Below are positions 1-8,264 of a DNA stretch of 64,000 bases, in pieces. The DNA is from Pseudomonas frederiksbergensis. GTDB taxonomy: Bacteria; Pseudomonadota; Gammaproteobacteria; Pseudomonadales; Pseudomonadaceae. The stretch spans positions 206,281 to 270,280 of the forward strand of contig NZ_MOBR01000006.1 in NCBI RefSeq assembly GCF_003732705.1, in the 5' to 3' direction. The notes beneath the pieces are model-generated. The model searched no databases. It was not told the DNA's origin and worked only from the letters and a program-made list of their open reading frames with translations. Made by a program: the position numbers and the translations under genes. The stretch's first letter is position 1. Each line of letters begins with the position of its first letter.

Positions 1-48
1 ACTCAGGCCCTGAAAGCAATATAGATCGGCTCCCTTTCCCCTCTCCCC
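1..48. repeat. Direct repeat, copy 1
   Basis: This 48-base stretch recurs at 112-159 with a single mismatch (c10 versus t121). It ends in a C-rich run (CCCCTCTCCCC) followed by an imperfect G-rich partner that could fold back. No gene is visible in 1-197 on the plus strand; the region lies downstream of the minus-strand LysR gene. Confidence 0.85.
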
Positions 49-111
49 AAGGGGGCGAGGGGACTGACCGAGGTGTCCTTGGTGCTACATCGACCTGAAT
101 TACTGAGTTGA

Positions 112-172
112 ACTCAGGCCTTGAAAGCAATATAGATCGGCTCCCTTTCCCCTCTCCCCTATGGGGAGAGGG
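112..172. repeat. Direct repeat copy 2 with perfect hairpin
   Basis: Bases 112-159 repeat 1-48. The C-rich end continues into a perfect hairpin: CCCTCTCCCC at 150-159, a three-base loop, GGGGAGAGGG at 163-172. This is an intergenic repeat ending just beyond the LysR stop codon. It could act as a structured 3' end for that transcript, but there is no T-run to call an intrinsic terminator. Confidence 0.8.
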
Positions 173-197
173 CTGGGGTGAGGGGTGGCTTTTAAAT

Positions 198-1115
198 TCA
201 CCGCATCATCCCGGCCTCTGCTACCAACCAATCCCGAAACGCCGCAATCCTCGGCTTCGCCGCACATTCCGGCCGATAAACCACGTAGTACGCCAGATCA
301 ATCGGACACGTCAGGTCGCCGAACGGCCGCACCAGACGCCCCGCCGCCAGATCGTCGCGCACCATCTCGCTACGCCCCAGCGCCACGCCCCGACTGTCGA
401 TCGCCGCTTGCAGTACCGCCGCCGAATTGTTGATACGTAAGCCGTGCCCGGTTTCAATATCGGGAAAACCGGCGGCATCGAGCCAGGTTCGCCAGGTCGG
501 AAATCCGCTGTTTTGTTCCAGGGTCAGGTCGTGGAGCAGGGTATAGCGGGCCAAATCCCCGGGTTCCGTCAGCGCTGGCAATTGATCGCGCAGTGACGGC
601 GAGCACACGGGGTAGATCTCCTCATCCATCAACCGCACGGCGGTCAAACCGGACCAGACCCCGGCGCCATAGCGCACGCCGACATCAATGCCATCTGCCA
701 GGAAGTCCACGGACCGCTGGTTGGTGTCGAGCCGCAAGTCGGTGTCGGGACGCGCCTGCTGGAAACGCTCGATCCGAGGCAGCAGCCATTTGGCGGCGAA
801 CGCCGGGCTCACGGTGACGGTCAGCACGCCACTGTCGGACGCATCTTTGAGTCGCGATAGACCCATGCTCAAGCGATCGAACCCGGCGCGGATGTCCGGC
901 AGCGCGGCGCGGGCGGCGTCGGTCGGCACCAGGCGAGTGGTGCCGCTGCTGGCGCGGTGGAACAACGGTACACCCAGCCAAGCTTCCAATACCCGTACCT
1001 GCTGGCCCACGGCGGCGGCTGTTACATTCAGTTCTATTGCCGCTTCGGAAAAGCTCTGATGTCTCGCTGCAGCTTCAAATGCCCTGAGTGCATTGAGGTA
1101 AGTGGGATATTTCAT
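198..1115 (-). CDS. LysR-family transcriptional regulator (GcvA-like)
   Basis: A 305-residue protein of normal LysR length. Residues 1-65 form the N-terminal winged helix-turn-helix (LNALRAFEAAARHQSFSEAA, then a recognition helix around VTAAAVGQQVRVLE). The rest is a periplasmic-binding-protein-like effector domain, ending in the GcvA-subgroup pattern (YYVVYRPE.....RIAAFRDWL). It is divergent from the SDR/AhpD-like pair at 1227-2360 with a 111-base gap, the usual arrangement for a LysR regulator and its target. I infer that it controls that pair; the effector is unknown. Confidence 0.93.
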   Translation of the reverse strand: MKYPTYLNALRAFEAAARHQSFSEAAIELNVTAAAVGQQVRVLEAWLGVPLFHRASSGTTRLVPTDAARAALPDIRAGFDRLSMGLSRLKDASDSGVLTVTVSPAFAAKWLLPRIERFQQARPDTDLRLDTNQRSVDFLADGIDVGVRYGAGVWSGLTAVRLMDEEIYPVCSPSLRDQLPALTEPGDLARYTLLHDLTLEQNSGFPTWRTWLDAAGFPDIETGHGLRINNSAAVLQAAIDSRGVALGRSEMVRDDLAAGRLVRPFGDLTCPIDLAYYVVYRPECAAKPRIAAFRDWLVAEAGMMR

Positions 1116-1226
1116 GGTTATCCACTAAAGCTTTTCTTTGTCGGGCTCAAAGATTATCTGGTTTGTCGGGGAATGTCGCGAGGCTGAAAATCAGTGCTCT
1201 TCTTCACTTCCCAAAGAGCGCATCCC

Positions 1227-2000
1227 ATGTACGACTTTTCTTCGAAGGTAGCCATCATCACTGGCGGCGGTTCAGGTATCGGCAAAGAAGTGGCCGAGCA
1301 ATTGGTCGCTGCCGGCGCCTCGGTGGTGATCGGTGGTCGTGATCAGGCAAAACTGGCCCAAGCTGCCGAAGCCATTGACCCGAGCGGTACCCACGTGCGT
1401 TTCGTCGCTGGCGACATCGCCGACCCTGCCACCGCCCAGGCACTGGTGGACGAGGCGACCCGCGCCTTTGGCGGCGTCGATATCCTGGTCAACAACGCCG
1501 GGGTGTTCAGCCCCAAACCGTTCCTTGAAGTCGATGAGCGCGAGTACGACGGTTTTCTCGACATCATCCTCAAGGGCAAATTCTTCATGGCCCAGGCCGC
1601 CGCCCGGGCGATGCAACTGCGCGGTGGCGGCGCCATCGTGCAAACCGGTTCCCTGTGGGCGATTCAAGCCATCGGGGCGACACCGTCGGCGGCCTATTCC
1701 GCAGCGAATGCCGGCGTGCACGCCTTGACCCGCAACCTCGCCCTCGAACTGGCCTCGCTCAACATCCGCATCAACACCGTCGCCCCAGCCGTGGTGGAAA
1801 CCCCGGTGTACGGCACGTTCATGACGGCAGAACAGGTCAAGGAAACCCTGCCGACGTTCAACGCCTTCCACCCATTGGGGCGCAACGGTCAGCCGGCGGA
1901 TGTGGCGCAAGCGATTCTGTTCCTGGCGTCGAACCAGGCGTCGTGGATCACCGGCACCGTGCTGCCGGTTGACGGCGGCGTCACTGCCGGTCGTAACTGA
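1227..2000 (+). CDS. Short-chain dehydrogenase/reductase, atypical YxxxN site
   Basis: A 257-residue classical-length SDR. The Rossmann motif TGGGSGIG is at residues 12-19, NNAG at 89-92 and the catalytic Ser at 142. The expected YxxxK reads Y157-S-A-A-N161, so the catalytic lysine position holds asparagine. The C-terminus (WITGTVLPVDGG) is typical of the family. The start at 1227 (MYDFSSKVAII) is preferred over an in-frame ATG at 1194 because SDRs begin a few residues before the first beta strand. It is followed after 18 bases by an AhpD-like gene, probably in one operon, divergent from a LysR gene. The substrate cannot be deduced. Confidence 0.93.
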   Translation: MYDFSSKVAIITGGGSGIGKEVAEQLVAAGASVVIGGRDQAKLAQAAEAIDPSGTHVRFVAGDIADPATAQALVDEATRAFGGVDILVNNAGVFSPKPFLEVDEREYDGFLDIILKGKFFMAQAAARAMQLRGGGAIVQTGSLWAIQAIGATPSAAYSAANAGVHALTRNLALELASLNIRINTVAPAVVETPVYGTFMTAEQVKETLPTFNAFHPLGRNGQPADVAQAILFLASNQASWITGTVLPVDGGVTAGRN

Positions 2001-2018
2001 AAAAGGGGAGCGATCAAT

Positions 2019-2360
2019 ATGATGGATTGGAACGGTTACCGAGATCAGCTACTAGCCCGGGTCGGCGACTTCGCCAAACTGAGTCCGGACACCATTCGCG
2101 GCTTGCAGGTCATGGACGGTGCCGGCGCGAAGACCGGGCACCTGGACGCAAAGACCCGCGAGTTGATTGCGTTGGCGGTCGGCGTGACCACCCGCTGCGA
2201 CGGTTGCATCGCGGTGCATACCCAAGCGGCAGTCAAGCATGGCGCCAGCCGTGAGGAAATCGCCGAAGCGCTGGGGGTGGCGATCGCGCTGAATGCGGGG
2301 GCGGCGGTGATCTATTCCGCCCGCGTGCTCGACGCCCACGCCGCCCTCAGCAATCTGTAA
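2019..2360 (+). CDS. Carboxymuconolactone decarboxylase / AhpD-like protein
   Basis: A 113-residue all-helical protein with the AhpD-type motif C60-D-G-C63-I-A-V-H67 (CxxCxxxH), followed by the usual helix (EEIAEALGVAIALNAGAAV). Proteins of this family are small peroxidase-like or decarboxylase-like enzymes using the redox-active cysteine pair. A good ribosome site (AAAAGGGGAG) precedes the ATG at 2019. The gene follows the SDR closely and probably shares its transcript. A redox or peroxidatic role is inferred from the CxxC only. Confidence 0.92.
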   Translation: MMDWNGYRDQLLARVGDFAKLSPDTIRGLQVMDGAGAKTGHLDAKTRELIALAVGVTTRCDGCIAVHTQAAVKHGASREEIAEALGVAIALNAGAAVIYSARVLDAHAALSNL

Positions 2361-2370
2361 ACCCAATCCC

Positions 2371-2462
2371 CTGTGGGAGCGGGCTTGCTCGCGAAGAGGC
2401 CCTGTCAGTCAGCATTGATGTTGAATGACACACCCCATTCGCGAGCAAGCCCGCTCCCACAG
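2371..2462. repeat. REPIN (two inverted REP arms)
   Basis: Inverted arms CTGTGGGAGCGGGCTTGC...GCGAA and its complement flank a ~45-base spacer. This is the typical Pseudomonas REP doublet. It separates the AhpD-like gene from the IS481 remnant. Confidence 0.93.
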
Positions 2463-2485
2463 GGGATGCAGGTTGGACGGTAGAA

Positions 2486-2528
2486 ACCGGGGACATCCTT
2501 TACGTTTTAAACCGGAGACATCCTTTAC
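2486..2528. repeat. Tandem end repeats of an IS481-type element
   Basis: ACCGGGGACATCCTTTAC at 2486-2503 and ACCGGAGACATCCTTTAC at 2511-2528 are near-identical direct repeats 25 bases apart. They lie just upstream of a transposase start and are interpreted as the left terminal region of an IS481-family element. No matching right end is found before the next gene at 2753. Confidence 0.65.
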
Positions 2529-2560
2529 AGGTGTGAAATACGGTCAGGAGGTACCTGACC

Positions 2561-2740
2561 ATGTCCTGGAATCGAGAGTCCCCAATGAATCAGAGAGTCA
2601 AACTCATCGGCGACTGGTTGACCGGCGCCTACTCCAAAAGTGAGCTGGCTCGGCACTACGGTGTCAGCCGGCCGGCAGTCATGCGCGGTTTTGCGCGGGT
2701 GCGAGCGGGGCGGTGTTCTATCTCAAGTCGGGCCATCTGA
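2561..2740 (+). pseudogene. Truncated IS481-family transposase N-terminus
   Basis: Reading from the ATG at 2561 gives 59 codons. About the first 39 residues look like the helix-turn-helix start of an IS481 transposase (NQRVKLIGDWLTGAYSKSEL, then ARHYGVSRPA). The reading then leaves the family and soon stops. The catalytic DDE domain is absent, so this is a remnant. A different frame over 2671-2760 could read as the last residues of a lost oxidoreductase gene (CAGASGAVFYLKSGHLRSVI), but that is weak. Confidence 0.7.
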
Positions 2741-2752
2741 GGAGCGTGATTC

Positions 2753-3421
2753 ATGAATAACCCTGAAAACAAGCCGCTCATGGTGTTGGCCGGTGTCGGC
2801 GAAGGCCTGGGGGCAGCGCTGGCGGCACGGTTTGTCGCGGGCGGCTATCGGGTTGTTGGCCTGTCGCGCTCGGCTCGCGAATGGGCGCTGCCCGGCTACT
2901 TCGCCATGACGTGCGACCTGACGAAAGAAGCCGAAGTGCAGGCGACCTTCGAGCAGATCGAACGCCAACATGGTCATCCGGCGGTGGTGATTCATGTCGT
3001 TGGCGACCTGCTGATCTCGCCGTTTCTGGAATTGTCCGCTGACGCCTTTGAAGGCGTTTGGCGTTCGATGGTGCTGTCGGCAATGCTCGTCAGTCAGCAA
3101 GCCATCGCTCGGATGTTGCCTGCCGGGCACGGCGCATTGTTGTTCGCCGGTGCCACCGCCAGCCTGCGTGGCGGCGCCCGGTTTGCGGCGTTCGCGTCGG
3201 CCAAGTTTGCCTTGCGCGGGTTGGCCCAGTCATTGGCGCGGGAGTTTCAATCGCAGGGGATTCATGTGGCGCACGTGGTGCTCGACGGAATAATCGGCGT
3301 TGCCGATGGCGCAGAACTGGACCCGGCCGCCCTGGCGGAAAGCTTCTGGATACTGGCTCACCAGCCACGCTCAACCTGGACCCACGAACTGGATCTGCGT
3401 CCGCAACTGGAGCGGTTTTGA
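2753..3421 (+). CDS. SDR-family protein lacking the catalytic tyrosine
   Basis: A 222-residue short SDR-like protein. A glycine-rich nucleotide loop GVGEGLG lies at residues 14-20. At the catalytic position the sequence is F147-A-S-A-K151, so lysine is kept but tyrosine is replaced by phenylalanine. The C-terminal substrate region is short. The stop codon overlaps the start of the amine-oxidase gene by one base (TGATG), implying translational coupling. It may be a non-classical reductase or an accessory subunit for its neighbour; this is inferred from the overlap. Confidence 0.87.
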   Translation: MNNPENKPLMVLAGVGEGLGAALAARFVAGGYRVVGLSRSAREWALPGYFAMTCDLTKEAEVQATFEQIERQHGHPAVVIHVVGDLLISPFLELSADAFEGVWRSMVLSAMLVSQQAIARMLPAGHGALLFAGATASLRGGARFAAFASAKFALRGLAQSLAREFQSQGIHVAHVVLDGIIGVADGAELDPAALAESFWILAHQPRSTWTHELDLRPQLERF

Positions 3422-4524
3422 TGGGGCAGACTCAAGTAGTGATCGTCGGCGCAGGCCTGAGCGGTTTGTACGCCGCGCGACTGTTGGCCGAGGCGGGTGT
3501 GGACTTCATCGTCGTTGAAGCGCGTGAGCGGGTGGGCGGACGCATTCTATCGGCGGACTCGTTCGATCTCGGTCCGTCTTGGTTCTGGCCGGATTTTCAT
3601 CCGCGCATGACGAGCCTCGTGGAACAACTGGGTTTACGCACCTTTGCGCAACCGGTCGAAGGCGACATGTTGGTCGAGCGCTTCAGGCTGGAGCCGCCAC
3701 AGCGCCTGGCCGGGTATGAGTCGGGCAATGAGTCGATGCGGATTGTCGGAGGCACCGGCGCGTTGATCGAAGCGCTGGCGACACCGCTGTCCGCCAGTCA
3801 GTTGCGTCTCGGTCAACGGGTTGTCTCGGTGCAGCAAGTGGACGGCGGTATTCGCCTGCTGAGTGAAAGCACTCATGGGCAAACGACGGCATTGCACTGC
3901 GCCCATGTGATTCTCGCCATGCCGCCAAGGATCATCGCGCAAACAGTCTGCTTCGAACCGCCCCTGAACCCGCTGGATCAGCAGCGCTGGACCAATACGC
4001 CGACCTGGATGGCGCCACACGCCAAATACGTCGCCGTCTACGACGAAGCGTTCTGGCGGGATGACGGCCTGTCGGGCATGGCGCAGAGCATGGTCGGTCC
4101 GCTGGTGGAGATCCACGATGCGTCCGGTGAGGTGGGCAGGGCAGCGCTGTTCGGGTTTATCGGCATCGCGGCGGTTTCGCGGCGCAATCTCGGCGAGGTC
4201 GCGTTGATGCAGCAGTGTCTCGATCAGTTGATTCGTCTATTCGGTACCCAAGCGGCCACGCCATACGCCGAATTCTTCAAGGACTGGGCGGCAGACGAAA
4301 TGACGGCGACTGGCGCCGATCAAGTCTCCGGGGCCCACGGTGCAGGTGTTGCGGGATTGGACCGGGTTCAGGGCGACTGGTCGCCTTACCTGACACTGGC
4401 CGGCAGCGAGGTGGCGAGGGAGCATGCCGGGTACATGGAAGGCGCGCTGGAAGCGGCGCAGTGGGCCGTCAGTCAGTATCGGCAGCTGACGGACGGGGTT
4501 CACGCCCAAATCATTCACCCCTAA
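3421..4524 (+). CDS. FAD-dependent amine oxidase (flavin monoamine oxidase family)
   Basis: A 367-residue flavoprotein. Its N-terminal dinucleotide-binding motif (VIVGAGLSGLYAARLLAEAG, then VEARERVGGR) binds FAD; the C-terminal FAD motif region reads LTLAGSEVAREHAGYMEGAL. Both are typical of the monoamine oxidase/amino-oxidase family. It is shorter than most family members (about 450), and no covalent-FAD cysteine motif is seen. The start at 3421 overlaps the previous stop by one base. A longer reading frame extending upstream from 3058 runs out of frame through the SDR gene and is not credible. The amine substrate is unknown. Confidence 0.9.
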   Translation: MGQTQVVIVGAGLSGLYAARLLAEAGVDFIVVEARERVGGRILSADSFDLGPSWFWPDFHPRMTSLVEQLGLRTFAQPVEGDMLVERFRLEPPQRLAGYESGNESMRIVGGTGALIEALATPLSASQLRLGQRVVSVQQVDGGIRLLSESTHGQTTALHCAHVILAMPPRIIAQTVCFEPPLNPLDQQRWTNTPTWMAPHAKYVAVYDEAFWRDDGLSGMAQSMVGPLVEIHDASGEVGRAALFGFIGIAAVSRRNLGEVALMQQCLDQLIRLFGTQAATPYAEFFKDWAADEMTATGADQVSGAHGAGVAGLDRVQGDWSPYLTLAGSEVAREHAGYMEGALEAAQWAVSQYRQLTDGVHAQIIHP

Positions 4525-4561
4525 AGCCGCCAGGCGGGCTGCCGTGACAGCTTGATTACGT

Positions 4562-4567
4562 TATACT
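4562..4567 (+). promoter_or_regulatory. Candidate -10 box of the prfB promoter
   Basis: TATACT lies 40 bases upstream of the prfB ATG. The matching -35 region (around 4539-4544, CTGCCG) is poor, so only the -10 element is convincing. Confidence 0.4.
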
Positions 4568-4606
4568 CGCCGGCTTTCAAAAGTTCGCCAACGAGTGCTG
4601 CCCGCC

Positions 4607-5702
4607 ATGGAAATCAACCCGATCCTTAACAGTATCAAGGACCTGTCCGAGCGCTCCGAAACTATTCGGGGGTATCTTTGACTACGATCAAAAGCATGAG
4701 CGTCTGACTGAAGTCAATCGCGAGCTTGAAGATCCGGCTGTCTGGAACAACCCGTCGTACGCTCAGGAACTCGGTCGCGAGCGTTCGCTGCTGGCGCAGA
4801 TCGTCGAAACCCTCGACGAAATGCACACCGGCCTGGCCGATGCCAAAGAACTGCTGCTGATGTCCGCCGAAGAAGAAGACCAGGCCGCCGTCGATGACGT
4901 CGCGACCGAAGTCGAGCGTCTTCGCGAATCCCTGGAAAAACTCGAATTCCGTCGCATGTTCAGCGGTGAGATGGATGCCAACAACGCCTACCTGGACATC
5001 CAGGCCGGCTCCGGCGGCACCGAGGCCCAGGACTGGGCCAACATCCTGCTGCGCATGTACCTGCGCTGGGCTGACAAACGCGGTTTCGACGCGACCATCA
5101 TGGAGCTGTCCGCCGGTGAAGTCGCCGGGATCAAGGGCGCCACGGTCCACATCAAGGGCGAATACGCCTTTGGCTGGTTGCGTACCGAGATCGGCGTGCA
5201 CCGTCTGGTGCGCAAGAGCCCGTACGACTCCGGTAACCGTCGCCACACCTCGTTCTCGGCTGTGTTCGTGTCGCCGGAAATTGATGACAACATCGAAATC
5301 GACATCAACCCGTCGGACCTGCGCATCGACACCTACCGCTCCTCCGGTGCCGGTGGCCAACACGTAAACACCACCGACTCGGCTGTACGGATCACCCACG
5401 TACCGTCCAACACCGTGGTCAGCTGCCAGAACGAACGCTCCCAGCACGCCAACAAAGACACCGCGATGAAAATGTTGCGGGCGCGCTTGTACGAGCAGGA
5501 AGTGCAGAAACGCAACGCCGCCTCCCAGGCCCTGGAAGACACCAAGTCCGATATCGGTTGGGGTCACCAGATTCGCTCTTACGTGCTCGACGCGTCGCGA
5601 ATCAAGGATTTGCGCACTAACATCGAACGCAGTGACTGCGACAAGGTGCTCGACGGCGATATCGACGAATACCTGGTAGCCAGCTTGAAACAAGGGCTTT
5701 AA
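4607..5702 (+). CDS. prfB: Peptide chain release factor 2 (with +1 programmed frameshift)
   Basis: The gene reads 24 codons from the ATG at 4607 to an in-frame TGA at 4679-4681, then continues in the +1 frame to the stop at 5700-5702. The product is 364 residues, against 365 in E. coli. RF2 recognises UGA and UAA stop codons and hydrolyses peptidyl-tRNA. The GGQ catalytic motif is encoded at 5352-5360 (SGAGGQHVN) and the domain motif [10 protein letters not shown] is present. The stop-codon-reading tripeptide, SPF in E. coli RF2, is SPY here ([15 protein letters not shown]). lysS follows after 96 bases, a conserved pairing. Confidence 0.98.
4667..4682 (+). promoter_or_regulatory. prfB programmed +1 frameshift site
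   Basis: The site reads CGGGGGTATCTTTGAC. It has an internal Shine-Dalgarno-like G-run, a short spacer, the slippery CTT codon and the TGA followed by C, a poor termination context. When RF2 is scarce, ribosomes slip and make more RF2, which gives autoregulation. The element matches the classical bacterial prfB site. Confidence 0.97.
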
Positions 5703-5752
5703 GGCACGCCCTGCAGGATCATCCTGCAGGCGCGAGGCTCGCCCGCGAACCC

Positions 5753-5768
5753 CGGCGAATGCCGGGGG
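5753..5768 (+). other. Hairpins in the prfB-lysS spacer
   Basis: CCCCGGCGAATGCCGGGG forms a compact stem-loop here. A second palindrome (CCTGCAGGATCATCCTGCAGG, about 5709-5729) lies upstream. Neither is followed by a T-run, so they are not clear terminators and prfB-lysS read-through is possible. Confidence 0.5.
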
Positions 5769-5798
5769 CAACGAACCTGTGATGGAATTTTTAAAGAC

Positions 5799-7301
5799 AT
5801 GAGCGACCTAGAACTCGACCCGCAAGCCCTGCAACAGGAAGAAAACTCCCTGATCGCCCTGCGCAAGGAAAAGCTGGCTGCCGAGCGCGCCAAGGGCAAT
5901 GCCTTCCCGAACGACTTCCGCCGCGAAAACTACTGCGATGAACTGCAGAAGAAATACGCGGACAAGACCAAGGAAGAGCTGGCAGAGGCTGCAATCCCGG
6001 TCAAGGTTGCCGGTCGCATCATGCTCAACCGTGGCTCGTTCATGGTGATCCAGGACATGACCGGTCGCATTCAGGTTTACGTCAACCGTAAAACCCTGTC
6101 CGAAGACACCCTGGCCTCGGTGAAAACCTGGGACATGGGCGACATCATCGCAGCCGTTGGCACCCTGGCGCGTTCCGGCAAAGGCGACCTGTACGTCGAA
6201 ATGACCGAAGTACGCCTGCTGACCAAGTCGCTGCGTCCGCTGCCGGACAAGCACCATGGCCTGACCGACACCGAACAGCGCTACCGCCAGCGTTACGTTG
6301 ACCTGATCGTCAACGAAGAAGTGCGTAATACCTTCCGTGTGCGTTCGCAAGTGATTGCCCACACCCGCGCCTTCCTGATGAAGCGTGACTTCCTGGAAGT
6401 CGAAACGCCGATGCTGCAAACCATCCCCGGTGGCGCAGCGGCCAAGCCGTTCGAAACGCACCACAACGCCCTGGACATGGGCATGTACCTGCGGATTGCG
6501 CCGGAGCTGTATCTGAAGCGTCTGGTGGTCGGTGGTTTCGAGAAAGTCTTCGAAATCAACCGCAACTTCCGTAACGAAGGCGTTTCGACCCGTCACAACC
6601 CAGAATTCACCATGTTGGAGTTCTACCAGGCGTACGCCGACTACGAAGACAACATGGACCTGACCGAAGAACTGTTCCGCGAACTGGCGCAGCTGGTGCT
6701 GGGCAGCACCGACGTGCCTTACGGCGACAAAGTGTTCCACTTCGGCGAACCGTTCGTGCGTCTGTCGGTGTTCGACTCGATCCTCAAGTACAACCCTGAG
6801 CTGACCGCTGACGACCTGACCGACATCGACAAGGCCCGTGCCATCGCCAAGAAGGCCGGCGCCAAGGTGCTGGGCTTCGAAGGCCTGGGCAAGTTGCAGG
6901 TGATGATTTTCGAAGAGCTGGTCGAGCACAAGCTGGAACAGCCGCACTTCATTACCCAGTACCCGTTCGAAGTGTCGCCGCTGGCCCGTCGCAACGATGA
7001 CAACCCGAACGTCACCGACCGTTTTGAACTGTTCATCGGTGGTCGCGAAATCGCCAACGCCTACTCCGAGTTGAACGACGCGGAAGACCAGGCCGAGCGC
7101 TTCATGGCCCAGGTGGCCGACAAGGACGCGGGCGACGACGAAGCCATGCACTACGACGCCGATTTCGTTCGCGCGCTGGAGTACGGCATGCCGCCAACGG
7201 CCGGTGAAGGGATCGGCATCGACCGTCTGGTGATGTTGCTGACCAACTCACCGTCGATTCGAGACGTGATCCTGTTCCCGCACATGCGGCCGCAAGCGTA
7301 A
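5799..7301 (+). CDS. lysS: Lysyl-tRNA synthetase, class II
   Basis: A 500-residue class IIb synthetase that charges tRNA-Lys. An N-terminal OB-fold anticodon-binding domain ([20 protein letters not shown] region) is followed by the catalytic core. Motif 2 reads [18 protein letters not shown] and motif 3 [13 protein letters not shown]. Length is as in E. coli LysS. The start [16 protein letters not shown] follows the prfB spacer. A strong terminator follows at 7313. Confidence 0.98.
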   Translation: MSDLELDPQALQQEENSLIALRKEKLAAERAKGNAFPNDFRRENYCDELQKKYADKTKEELAEAAIPVKVAGRIMLNRGSFMVIQDMTGRIQVYVNRKTLSEDTLASVKTWDMGDIIAAVGTLARSGKGDLYVEMTEVRLLTKSLRPLPDKHHGLTDTEQRYRQRYVDLIVNEEVRNTFRVRSQVIAHTRAFLMKRDFLEVETPMLQTIPGGAAAKPFETHHNALDMGMYLRIAPELYLKRLVVGGFEKVFEINRNFRNEGVSTRHNPEFTMLEFYQAYADYEDNMDLTEELFRELAQLVLGSTDVPYGDKVFHFGEPFVRLSVFDSILKYNPELTADDLTDIDKARAIAKKAGAKVLGFEGLGKLQVMIFEELVEHKLEQPHFITQYPFEVSPLARRNDDNPNVTDRFELFIGGREIANAYSELNDAEDQAERFMAQVADKDAGDDEAMHYDADFVRALEYGMPPTAGEGIGIDRLVMLLTNSPSIRDVILFPHMRPQA

Positions 7302-7312
7302 ACGTTTCAGTT

Positions 7313-7343
7313 AAAAAGCCGCCTAAAACAGGCGGCTTTTTAT
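7313..7343 (+). terminator. Intrinsic terminator after lysS
   Basis: AAAAAGCCGCCT, a five-base loop and AGGCGGCTTTTT give a perfect stem with a T-run, 12 bases after the lysS stop. Confidence 0.93.
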
Positions 7344-7402
7344 TGCCTGTCTGGTACAAACGTATCAATTGGTTACTTTTGACGTAAGAGGGAATACCTG
7401 TC

Positions 7403-8119
7403 GTGAATCGTGCATTGGCTCAAGAAGGTGCAGTGGGTGTCGCCACTGCGGTCGCTGAAAGTGTTCAGTACCAGGGCCGCAAGGCTAGCCGACAGGGCAG
7501 CGAACAGCGTCGACAGGACATTCTCGATGCGGCCATGCGCATTGTCGTGCGCGATGGCGTGCGGGCGGTGCGTCACCGTGCCGTAGCGGCGGAGGCCGGT
7601 GTGCCGTTGTCGGCCACTACGTACTATTTCAAGGATATCGATGACCTGCTCACCGATACCTTCGCCCAATACGTGGAACGCAGCGCGGCCTACATGGGCA
7701 AGCTGTGGGCGAGTAACGAAGGGCTGCTGCGCGAAATGGTGGTCAGCGGCGACGGCACTCCGGAGTCGCGCTCGCAGTTGGCGGACGATATTGCGCGGCT
7801 GATGGCGGACTATGTCCACCGGCAACTGATCAATCGTCGCGAGCACTTGATGGCCGAACAGGCGTTCCGTCAGGAGGCGTTGCTCAACCCGCGCCTGGCC
7901 GTGTTGGTGCGCTCCCATCAGCAGATTCTGTTGCAGGGCACCTGCCTGCTTTTCGAAGTATTGGGTTCGCGCGAGCCACAACAGGATGCCAAAGTGTTGA
8001 CGGCCATTATCGGACGGATGGAATATCAGGGCCTGCTCAACGACGCCGAGCCTGCGACCGAAGCCGAAATGCTCGGGATCCTTACGCGCTACATGCATCT
8101 GGTATTGGCGTCGGTCTGA
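7403..8119 (+). CDS. TetR-family transcriptional regulator
   Basis: A 238-residue regulator with a GTG start at 7403. After a ~30-residue unstructured N-terminal tail the TetR helix-turn-helix domain runs from about residue 35 to 85 (RRQDILDAAMRIVVRDGVRA, then VAAEAGVPLSATTYYFKDID). The ligand domain resembles no group I can name. It corresponds by position to the TetR gene after lysS in P. aeruginosa. Target genes are not evident; the lipoprotein gene downstream is separated by a large palindromic repeat. Confidence 0.93.
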   Translation: MNRALAQEGAVGVATAVAESVQYQGRKASRQGSEQRRQDILDAAMRIVVRDGVRAVRHRAVAAEAGVPLSATTYYFKDIDDLLTDTFAQYVERSAAYMGKLWASNEGLLREMVVSGDGTPESRSQLADDIARLMADYVHRQLINRREHLMAEQAFRQEALLNPRLAVLVRSHQQILLQGTCLLFEVLGSREPQQDAKVLTAIIGRMEYQGLLNDAEPATEAEMLGILTRYMHLVLASV

Positions 8120-8124
8120 CTCTT

Positions 8125-8236
8125 GATCGTTCCCACGCTCCGCGTGGGAATGCCGCCCGGGACGCTCCGCGTCCCTTGCCCGGTGTGACGCAGAGCGTCA
8201 CAGGATGCATTCCCACGCGGGAGCGTGGGAACGATC
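8125..8236. repeat. GATCGTTCCCACGC palindromic repeat, copy 1
   Basis: Outer arms GATCGTTCCCACGCTCCG and complement enclose inner hairpins (GGGACGCTCCGCGTCCC and GTGACGCAGAGCGTCAC). It is one of five related 104-113 bp elements in the window, lying between a TetR and a lipoprotein gene. Confidence 0.93.
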
Positions 8237-8264
8237 ATCGTGCTGTATCGATAGGGAGTGTTGA

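Noticed and set aside
2371..2462. REPIN as part of a CRISPR array
   Set aside because: The repeats are dispersed as single inverted pairs, without regular direct repeats or spacers, and there are no cas genes.
4607..4681. prfB as a disrupted gene because of the in-frame TGA
   Set aside because: The TGA lies in the classical programmed frameshift context and the +1 frame gives full-length RF2.
5808..7151. A 447-codon minus-strand frame opposite lysS
   Set aside because: Shadow of lysS with typical V/Q/H-rich nonsense content.
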